A DNA stretch of 8,097 nucleotides from NCBI GenBank assembly GCA_003219225.1, contig QHPZ01000121.1, positions 2,389 to 10,485 on the forward strand. Reading direction: 5' to 3'. The position numbers and the translations under genes are program-made. This document shows, in pieces, positions 1 to 5,625 of this stretch. Every line of letters starts with the position of its first letter. Positions within the stretch are counted from its first letter, which is position 1. This stretch comes from Verrucomicrobiota bacterium (lineage in GTDB: Bacteria > Verrucomicrobiota > Verrucomicrobiia > Chthoniobacterales > UBA10450). The notes under the pieces are model-generated. The model did not search any database. It saw only the letters and a list, made by a program, of their open reading frames with translations, and was not told where the DNA came from.

Positions 1-148
1 GATCGGCTGCCAGCTTCTCCATCGTCGTCCACTGCTGACCTTCATGGCGGACGAACTGGCGTTCGTCCTCGCAGATCGCGCAGTGCGTCGGCGGCGTGGT
101 CGCTTCGGCAAATTGCGTCCCGCACTGCACGCAGATGAAATTTGGCAT
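1..148 (-). CDS. MBL-fold metallo-hydrolase with N-terminal zinc ribbon (partial, 5' end only)
   Basis: Only the first 49 codons are visible; the gene runs off the left edge. Reading on the minus strand from ATG at 148, the protein starts MPNFICVQCGTQFAEA. It has two CxxC pairs (C6/C9 and C23/C26), which is a small zinc ribbon, followed by ICEDERQFV and then GQQWTTMEKL. From memory, the arrangement CxxCG, CxICEDERQ(Y/F)V, GQxWTTLxxL is the usual N-terminus of a family of metallo-beta-lactamase-fold hydrolases of unknown substrate; the catalytic HxHxDH domain would lie outside the window. The ATG is the natural start because the zinc ribbon normally begins within a few residues of it. It is divergent from the M2 peptidase with 69 bp between starts, so the promoters of both should lie there. 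The family call rests on this short stretch; a stand-alone zinc-ribbon protein cannot be excluded. Confidence 0.7.
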   Translation of the reverse strand, partial: MPNFICVQCGTQFAEATTPPTHCAICEDERQFVRHEGQQWTTMEKLAAD

Positions 149-217
149 CGCCGCGAGAGCGTAACACGGCGGATGTCGATCTTGCACATCGGAAGCGCAA
201 GGCGCTAACGTGCTTGC

Positions 218-1942
218 ATGTCTCGCCGCATCTTCCTCGTCGTCTTGACCTTCGTCCCGCTGCTCACCTTCGCCGCGTCAGCGACTCAGGAACGCGCCGA
301 TCGATTTTTGCAATTGGCGAACGCGGGTTTCCAGGCCCTTTACCGGGTGAACAGTGAAGCGCAATGGCTCGCCGTTACTGACGTGACGCCGGAGCACGAT
401 GCCGCCGCGGAAGCGACGGGGAAAGCTTACGCGGCGTTTAACGGGAATCCGGCGATCATTACCGAAGCGCGCGAACTGTTGACGCACAAAAACGAACTTA
501 ACGAACTGACCGTCCGGCAGTTGAACCAGCTTCTGCTTAATGCGGCGGAAGTGCCGATGACGAATCCCGAGCTGGTCACGAAACGCGTTGAAGCGGAGAC
601 CAAACAGGCGTCGATCCTCAACAGCTTCGAGTTCAAGCTCAACGGCCAGAAAATCACGGCCAACGACATCGATAACAAGCTCGAGAAGAGCACCGACCTC
701 AACGAGCGCAAAGCGGTCTGGGAAGCGTCAAAGGAATCGGGGCCCGCACTCAAGTCGAACCTCGCGGTGCTGCGCGACCTGCGCAACGGCGTTGCCAAAG
801 AGATGAAGTATCCCGATTACTTCGCGCTTCAGGTCTCCAATTACGGCATGACCACCGACGTAATGCTGAAGATGCTCGAGGATTGGATGAACACGCTCCG
901 GCCGCTGTATCTGCAACTGCACACCTGGGCGAAATACAAGCTGGCCAATCGTTGGGCGCAGGAATGGCCCAATCTGGTTGAAGCTGCCAACATCGACAAA
1001 TACTTCGAGGGCCGGAAACCGGAATGGATCATCAAGACGGCCGAGCAATTTTACACCGGGCTCGGCTTTTCGCCTTTGCCGAAAACTTTTTGGGAACGCT
1101 CCGATCTTTACCCCCTGCCACCGGACTCAAAGCGGAAGAAAAACACCCACGCCTCCTGCTGGCATGTCGATCTTGAGAACGACATTCGCTCGCTCCAAAG
1201 CGTCGAGCCGAACGCGCGCTGGTTTTTCACCGCGCACCATGAGCTTGGGCACGGCTATTATTTCAAAGCTTACACGCGGCCGGAAGTTCCCTACCTGCTG
1301 CGACTCGGCGCCGCGCCCGGATTTCACGAAGGCATGGGCGAACTGATTGCGCTCGCCTCGAGTCAGGTGCCGTATCTCCAATCGCGCGGCGTGTTACCGG
1401 CCGATTTCAAACCGGACACGACCGCATTCCAGCTCGATGACGCGCTCTCACGCGCGGTGCCGTTCATTTATTTTTCGTGCGGAGTCATGCCGCATTGGGA
1501 AGCTGACATCTACGCGCACAATTTACCGGCCGATCAATGGAATGCGCGTTGGTGGAAATACGTCGGCGATTTTCAAGGCGTCGAGCCACAGTCGCCACGG
1601 GGAGAGGAATTCTGCGACGCCGCGACCAAGACGCATATCAACGATAATCCCGCTTACTATTACAACTACGCGTTCGCGACCGTGTTTAAGTTTCAGCTGC
1701 ACGATTATATCGCGCGCAAAATCCTGCATCAGTCGCCGCAGTCATGTAATTACGCCGACAACAAGGAAGTCGGCACTTGGCTCAACAATATCCTGAAAAA
1801 AGGCGGCACCGAGGATTGGCGCAAAGTTTTGAAAGAAGCGACCGGCGAAGACATCTCCACGCGCGCGATGATGGAGTACTTCAAGCCGCTGATGAGCTGG
1901 CTCGAACAACAAAACAAAGGTCGCCAGATCGGCTGGGATTAA
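218..1942 (+). CDS. Exported M2-family peptidyl-dipeptidase (ACE-like zinc metallopeptidase)
   Basis: Zinc peptidase expected to release C-terminal dipeptides from oligopeptides outside the cytoplasm. The 574-residue protein begins with a signal peptide (MSRRIFLVVLTFVPLLTFAASA, likely cut near residue 22). The catalytic zinc site is HELGH at residues 341-345, with the third ligand E371 in the GFHEGMGE motif. By alignment from memory with human testis ACE: HAS at 311-313 matches the H353-A354 substrate-binding strand; K471 and H473 match K511 and H513; Y481 and Y484 match Y520 and Y523; FKFQLH matches FIIQFQFH. All catalytic and carboxylate-binding positions checked are therefore kept. Odd points: the two chloride-binding arginines (R489, R522) appear to be V449 and N483, and the cysteine before HAS is Thr. 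Length is normal for a one-domain bacterial ACE. No strong Shine-Dalgarno precedes the ATG, but the signal peptide fixes the start. It stands alone and converges on the DUF2059 gene. Confidence 0.93.
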   Translation: MSRRIFLVVLTFVPLLTFAASATQERADRFLQLANAGFQALYRVNSEAQWLAVTDVTPEHDAAAEATGKAYAAFNGNPAIITEARELLTHKNELNELTVRQLNQLLLNAAEVPMTNPELVTKRVEAETKQASILNSFEFKLNGQKITANDIDNKLEKSTDLNERKAVWEASKESGPALKSNLAVLRDLRNGVAKEMKYPDYFALQVSNYGMTTDVMLKMLEDWMNTLRPLYLQLHTWAKYKLANRWAQEWPNLVEAANIDKYFEGRKPEWIIKTAEQFYTGLGFSPLPKTFWERSDLYPLPPDSKRKKNTHASCWHVDLENDIRSLQSVEPNARWFFTAHHELGHGYYFKAYTRPEVPYLLRLGAAPGFHEGMGELIALASSQVPYLQSRGVLPADFKPDTTAFQLDDALSRAVPFIYFSCGVMPHWEADIYAHNLPADQWNARWWKYVGDFQGVEPQSPRGEEFCDAATKTHINDNPAYYYNYAFATVFKFQLHDYIARKILHQSPQSCNYADNKEVGTWLNNILKKGGTEDWRKVLKEATGEDISTRAMMEYFKPLMSWLEQQNKGRQIGWD

Positions 1943-1948
1943 TTGACC

Positions 1949-1970
1949 AACGCGCTGAGGTCAGCGCGTT
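1949..1970. terminator. Perfect inverted repeat between convergent genes, probable bidirectional terminator
   Basis: AACGCGCTGA (1949-1958) is followed by GG and the exact reverse complement TCAGCGCGTT (1961-1970). In RNA this gives an 8 to 10 bp GC-rich stem with a very tight loop. It sits 7 bases after the stop of the M2 peptidase and 5 bases from the stop of the oppositely directed DUF2059 gene, so it can serve both transcripts. No T-tract follows on either side, so a classical intrinsic terminator is not proven; it may instead act as a 3'-end stabiliser or be a copy of a short dispersed palindrome. Confidence 0.55.
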
Positions 1971-1974
1971 CCAC

Positions 1975-2376
1975 CTAGGGCTTCGCGGTTGGGCTCGGCT
2001 GCGGCTTGTTCAGTTTCGTTTGGGCGGGGAACTTTTTCATGGCCGATTTGCCCACCGGCGAGCCGTAGAAGTCGGCGAGGGCCTTGAGTTCGTCGGTTGT
2101 GAAATATCTTACCAGGCCCTCGAACATTGCGCGGCTGATGGCGGTGACGTTGAGCTCTGAGGTGAGAGTCTGTTTGAATTTGTCGCGCTCGGGGGGCGGG
2201 ACATTTGCGGCCATCTTTTCCGCCATATCGGCAAACATTTCTTTTGGCGGCACCGCTTGGAGATAACGTTCCGCTTCGTGACGGCGCGCGTCGATGGTGT
2301 CATTCTCTTGGGCCAGTGCGGTCGATTGCAAACCGATGCTGGTAAGTACCGCCAATGTGAACAGTCGTCTTTTCAT
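1975..2376 (-). CDS. Small exported DUF2059-family protein
   Basis: A 133-residue protein of unknown biochemical function. Residues 1-22 (MKRRLFTLAVLTSIGLQSTALA) form a clear signal peptide with an ALA|Q cleavage site, so the product is expected in the periplasm. The rest is helical and charged, with the block YFTTDELKALADFYGSPVGK at residues 91-110, which is the conserved core of DUF2059 (an L..EL.AL..FY.SP.GK pattern). The C-terminal tail is Lys/Pro-rich and probably disordered. I chose the ATG at 2376 rather than an in-frame TTG at 2391 because the Met-Lys-Arg-Arg n-region is a textbook signal-peptide start. No good Shine-Dalgarno is visible. It converges on the M2 peptidase and is divergent from the sirtuin gene (158 bp apart). 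No catalytic residues can be named. Confidence 0.85.
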   Translation of the reverse strand: MKRRLFTLAVLTSIGLQSTALAQENDTIDARRHEAERYLQAVPPKEMFADMAEKMAANVPPPERDKFKQTLTSELNVTAISRAMFEGLVRYFTTDELKALADFYGSPVGKSAMKKFPAQTKLNKPQPSPTAKP

Positions 2377-2534
2377 GGTGATGGCCCGCAATCTGACGCC
2401 TCTTGGATGAGCACGCGACTTTTTTCGCGAGCGCCGCTGCAGAGTCGATCGTTATGTGTGCGGCGTTGGAGAAGCGCTCGCCGCGGCGAGTGCCTGTTAT
2501 TTTGGTTCGGCGCTTGATACCAGAGCCGTGCAAG

Positions 2535-3251
2535 ATGCGCGTTTTTGTCATCAGCGGGGCGGGAATCTCAGCCGAGAGCGGTATCCCGACATTTCGCGGC
2601 CAGAATGGTTACTGGCGAAATCTGGATCCGGCAAAGCTGGCCACAACCGAGGCGTTCCAGCGCGATCCGAAACTCGTCTGGGCATGGTATCGCGAACGGC
2701 GGCAGCGGATTCGTGCCGCGCAGCCGAACGCCGCGCACAAAGCGCTTGTCGATCTTGCGGAACACGCGCGCGCGTTTCTGCTCGTCACCCAGAACGTGGA
2801 CGACCTCCACGCGCGCGCCGGCCTGCCGCCGGAAAAGATGGTGCAGATTCACGGCGACATTTTCGAGACGCGCTGCTCGCGCTGCAATTGGAGAGCCGAG
2901 CACGATTACGAGCACGAGCACGAAACAATCCCGGCGTGCCCCAAGTGTGGTGCGCTCATGCGGCCAGGGGTGGTTTGGTTTGGCGAGATGCTCGACTCGC
3001 GCAAGATCGACATCGTGGAGAATTATCTTGGTGCCGGCGCATGTGATCTGGTGCTGGTGATCGGGACGACGGCTCTATTTGGTTACATCAGCGATTGGGC
3101 GGGGCGCGCGCAGGGCGGGCGAGGCCGCCTGATCGAAATCAATCCCGAAGAAACAGCCTTATCGCGTTTTGCGACCGAACGCATTCGTGAGCCGGCCGCT
3201 GTCGCGCTGCCGAACCTGGTCCAGAACCTACACTGTAGGGGACGCTGTTAG
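2535..3251 (+). CDS. SIR2-family NAD-dependent protein deacylase (class III sirtuin, CobB/SIRT5-like)
   Basis: Cytoplasmic enzyme removing acyl groups from lysine side chains using NAD+, giving nicotinamide and O-acyl-ADP-ribose. The 238-residue protein opens with the NAD-binding motif GAGISAESGIPTFRG (8-22). TQNVDDLHARAG follows at 85-96, and the catalytic His is H106 in QIHGD. The zinc module has four cysteines (C114, C117, C135, C138), then RPGVVWFGE, GTTALFG and the nucleotide-binding LIEINPEE. Y52 and R55 form the YxxR pair that in SIRT5 and E. coli CobB binds acidic acyl groups, so desuccinylase/demalonylase activity is plausible as well as deacetylation. The start is set at ATG 2535 because sirtuins of this type begin directly with MRVFVISGAG; earlier in-frame starts (for example 2454) add an unconserved basic leader. 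The last residues (HCRGRC) and the TAG stop are read from the repeat at 3232-3289, so the native C-terminus was probably altered. Confidence 0.92.
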   Translation: MRVFVISGAGISAESGIPTFRGQNGYWRNLDPAKLATTEAFQRDPKLVWAWYRERRQRIRAAQPNAAHKALVDLAEHARAFLLVTQNVDDLHARAGLPPEKMVQIHGDIFETRCSRCNWRAEHDYEHEHETIPACPKCGALMRPGVVWFGEMLDSRKIDIVENYLGAGACDLVLVIGTTALFGYISDWAGRAQGGRGRLIEINPEETALSRFATERIREPAAVALPNLVQNLHCRGRC

Positions 3252-3289
3252 CGTCCCATTGCGGGGAAGCAGTCTGCTTCCCCTACAGT
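3232..3289. repeat. Double-hairpin intergenic repeat, copy 1
   Basis: A 58-bp element bounded by the inverted repeat ACTGTAGGGG (3232-3241) / CCCCTACAGT (3280-3289). Inside are two stem-loops: GGGACGCT-gtt-AGCGTCCC (3239-3257) and GGGGAAGCA-gtc-TGCTTCCCC (3263-3283). A closed outer stem with two inner hairpins resembles a three-way junction; some bases can pair in either the outer stem or an inner one. The same architecture recurs at 4680-4741. It overlaps the end of the sirtuin gene, supplying its TAG stop (3249-3251, at the edge of hairpin 1). It resembles REP/MITE-type non-autonomous elements; no transposase is present in the window. Confidence 0.85.
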
Positions 3290-3350
3290 AGTTTGTTCGC
3301 ACAGGATTGGCGATGAACGCGAACATCGGCTACGAATCACTAACAAAGAA

Positions 3351-4686
3351 ATGGCCGACACTTCGCCAGATCGCTCATGTATTTCGCTTCCTGTCGAGGC
3401 GATGCAGCGCTTTGGCTATCGGATTGTCGATCTTCTGGCCGAGCACTTTGCACAAATGGAGCACGGTCCGGTCGGCGCGAAGGCAGATCCTGCACAAATC
3501 ATTCCGTTATTTGATCGTGAGCCATCGGAACACGGTCGCGATCCGCAGGAAATTCTGGCGCAACTCGAGCGCGACGTTTTTCCGAACAATCTGCATGTCG
3601 ATCATCCGCGCTTTTTCGCTTTCGTTCCGGGGCCGAACAATTTTGTGAGCGCGATGGCGGACGCGCTCGCCGCCGGGTTCAACGTTTTCAACGGCACATG
3701 GTTTGGCGGTTCCGCTGCCGCCGCGCTCGAGCTGGGACTGATTCGCTGGCTCTGCCGCGTCTGCGGATTGCCAGCTGACGCAGGTGGTTTGTTTGTCAGC
3801 GGCGGCTCGATGGCGAACCTCACGGCGCTGGTCGCGGCGCGTCACGCGCGGCTGAATGATCGGATCGAAGGCGCGGTCGTTTATGTTTCCGATCAAACGC
3901 ATTCCTCGGACGAGCGCGCGCTGCGGGTGATCGGCTTTGCGCCGGATCAACTGCGCAAGATCCAGTCGGATTCCGAGTTCAAGTTGCCGCTCGCCCATCT
4001 GCGCCTCGCGATCGGCGAAGATCGGGCGCGAGGGTTACAGCCGTTTTGCATCATCGCAAACGCGGCTGCACGTTGACGGCGCGTTTGGCGCCGCCGCGAT
4101 TTTGTCCGAGCGCGGCCGCGCACTCTTGCAAGGTCTGGAGCGGGCCGACTCGATCACTCTCGACCCGCACAAGTGGCTATTTCAATCATTCGAGTGCGGC
4201 TGCGTCCTGGTGCGCGATGCCTTGCTCTTGAAATCGGCGTTTCAAATCAAACCGGATTACCTGCGCGATGTTCATCGAGTCCTTGAAGAATTCAATCCCT
4301 GCGATTACGGGGTACAACTGACCCGCAGTTTTCGCGCGCTCAAACTGTGGCTCTCACTCGAGACGTTTGGCCTCGCTGCGTTTCGCGAAGCGATCGGGCG
4401 CGGGTTCGAGCTCGCCGAGCTTGCCGAGCGCGAACTGCGCGCGCGTGCCGGCTGGGAAATTCTATCACCCGCGCAGATGGCGACCGTTTGTTTTCGCTTT
4501 GGCTCTGATGATGAGCTACAAACAAGGATCGTCGATGCGATGCTGCGCGACTGCTTTGCGCTTCTGGCCTCAACGACGTTGCAAGGCGTAACCGCGCTCC
4601 GGCTTTGCACGATCAATCCGCGCACGAGCGAAGAAGATATCATCAACACGATCGAGCGTCTCGACGGCTTGGCCAGGCAATTGTAG
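3351..4686 (+). pseudogene. Group II PLP-dependent decarboxylase (aromatic-amino-acid decarboxylase type), interrupted by an internal deletion/frameshift
   Basis: Two frames carry consecutive parts of one enzyme. Residues 1-241 (3351-4076) contain the N-terminal arm, HPRFFAFVPGPNN, GLFVSGGSMANL, and the PLP-stacking His (H184, QTHSS), then QPFCIIANA and a premature TGA at 4074-4076. From about 4066 the next frame continues LHVDGAFGAAA (PLP-nitrogen Asp codon at 4075-4077), DPHKW (Schiff-base Lys codon at 4171-4173) and the whole C-terminal domain to TAG 4684-4686. In relatives about two dozen residues of the type GTTNTGAVDPL...LCxxExLW lie between ANA and LHVDGA; here they are missing. Both parts together give about 445 residues, and the missing segment would restore the usual 470 or so. 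The lesion near 4065 looks like a deletion of about 70 bases, not a multiple of three. The intact enzyme would decarboxylate an amino acid in the cytoplasm; the substrate cannot be told. An assembly error is the main alternative. Confidence 0.87.
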
Positions 4687-4741
4687 GAGACGCTGTTAGC
4701 GTCTCGTTCACCAGAAGGAAGCAAACTGCTTCCCCTACAAT
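4680..4741. repeat. Double-hairpin intergenic repeat, copy 2
   Basis: A 62-bp relative of the element at 3232-3289: outer inverted repeat ATTGTAGG (4680-4687) / CCTACAAT (4734-4741), hairpin 1 GAGACGCT-gtt-AGCGTCTC (4687-4705), hairpin 2 GGAAGCA-aac-TGCTTCC (4717-4733). Relative to copy 1, hairpin 1 has a G-C pair replaced by A-T, and the outer stem has C-G replaced by T-A, so pairing is kept. The linker between the hairpins differs. The TAG inside TTGTAGG is the stop codon of the decarboxylase reading frame. It lies between that gene and the convergent GIN-domain gene, where it could act as a terminator for either. Confidence 0.83.
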
Positions 4742-4804
4742 GACGAATCGCGCGCTCTCGCGTTGCAAATCGCAATCCAGAGTACAAGGATTAATGACAT
4801 CGGG

Positions 4805-5452
4805 TTACTCCGTGTGACGAATGGAGCCGGCGCCGGTGACGTGTTTCTCGATCGACTTGGGGTTGCCGGAATAAATAACTTTGCCCGCGCCGGTGATGGA
4901 GACTTTGAGAGTATCGCTCACCGCGACCTCCGCATGTCCCGCCCCGGTTGTTGAAATCTCAGCTGTCTTGGTCTGGAGGGATTCGGCCTCAAGTTTGCTG
5001 GCGCCAGTCATGTCGGCCAGCAATTCGTCGATCTTTCCGTCGAGCATCACCCGCGCGGCGCCGGAGGATTCAATCGCAAATTTGGCTCCGGAAAGTTGAG
5101 TCGCAGTAAAACGCGTCGCTCCGCTAAGCCTGGCTCCATTCCGGGAAGGGCTGGAGAATACCACCTTAATTCCATGGGTGGGCCAAAGATTTCCATGCGA
5201 GCTTAGCCGAAGGCGGTTGCCGATATTTTCATTTTCGACGTGAGACAGCAGATTTTGGTCTGTGATAACGCTCAGGTCCGCTGCGCCGTTGCGCCATTCA
5301 ATCTGCAACGCGCCGCTGGCTTCGATCTCTGAAAACGCGCTCACTGGTCGCGCGTCGGTCACGACGTGACCGTTGCCTCGGATTCCCTCCCAGTGGCAAC
5401 CGTAAACGGCAAGAACCACAGCGATGAGGAGCGGAAGGTAAATTTTCTTCAT
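4805..5452 (-). CDS. GIN-domain (DUF2807) probable envelope lipoprotein
   Basis: A 215-residue secreted protein with a short signal sequence MKKIYLPLLIAVVLAVYGC; C19 in VYGC is a likely lipidation site, though Tyr at -2 is not the commonest lipobox residue. From residue 24 the sequence GNGHVVTDARPVSAFSEIEA, later ITDQNLLSHVENENIGNRL, matches the start of the GIN (DUF2807, putative auto-transporter adhesin head) domain. The second half carries a recurring (S/T)GA motif about every 10 to 25 residues (SGATRF, SGAKFA, SGAARV, TGASKL, TGAGHA, TGAGKV, TGAGSI), as expected for the turns of a right-handed beta-helix. The frame stays open upstream to 5566, but the lipoprotein signal starts at the ATG at 5452, which I take as the start. 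Function of the family is unproven; surface or envelope scaffolding is usually supposed. It converges on the decarboxylase, with a repeat between. Confidence 0.88.
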   Translation of the reverse strand: MKKIYLPLLIAVVLAVYGCHWEGIRGNGHVVTDARPVSAFSEIEASGALQIEWRNGAADLSVITDQNLLSHVENENIGNRLRLSSHGNLWPTHGIKVVFSSPSRNGARLSGATRFTATQLSGAKFAIESSGAARVMLDGKIDELLADMTGASKLEAESLQTKTAEISTTGAGHAEVAVSDTLKVSITGAGKVIYSGNPKSIEKHVTGAGSIRHTE

Positions 5453-5506
5453 AAGAGAGAACGTGCTTTGTATTGGTTCGATGCGATTCAGGCCGGCTTT
5501 GGATTC

Positions 5507-5575
5507 AAAAAAGGTCAGCCCATTCGTCGGCCCGACCGAGTGATTCGCTCGCTCCCGCTCACTCACCCTTCGGGC
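5507..5575 (-). terminator. Extended stem-loop with distal T-run, possible terminator of the upstream minus-strand gene
   Basis: Between the two minus-strand genes, GCCCGA (5530-5535) pairs with TCGGGC (5570-5575) and GAGTGA (5538-5543) with TCACTC (5559-5564), giving a two-part stem with a 15-base loop. Read on the minus strand, six T residues follow at 5512-5507, about 17 bases beyond the stem. That spacing is too long for a standard intrinsic terminator, so the call is tentative. The rest of the 173-bp gap (5453-5625) shows no gene I would support and should hold the promoter of the GIN-domain gene. Confidence 0.3.
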
Positions 5576-5625
5576 TTCCCGTCTACCCGCGCCGCTCCGG
5601 CGACCGCGTGTTCTCGCCCTAGCGA

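Noticed and set aside
2403..2534. N-terminal extension of the sirtuin (TTG 2403 or ATG 2454)
   Set aside because: The added residues are basic and without motif, while sirtuins of this class start directly at MRVFVISGAG. The extension would also use up the promoter region shared with the divergent gene.
4060..4080. Programmed ribosomal frameshift in the decarboxylase
   Set aside because: There is no slippery heptamer or stimulating structure, and a conserved segment of about 24 residues is physically missing, so a slip alone would not restore the normal protein.
3937..4686. Decarboxylase C-terminal half as an independent gene starting at 3937
   Set aside because: The residues before LHVDGA in this frame are noise overlapping the first half in another frame. 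There is no plausible start or Shine-Dalgarno near 4066, and a PLP enzyme half alone would not fold.
3232..4741. The two double-hairpin repeats as ends of a composite transposon carrying the decarboxylase
   Set aside because: There is no transposase and no clear target duplication, and both copies sit at gene 3' ends; independent insertion of a short non-autonomous repeat explains them better.
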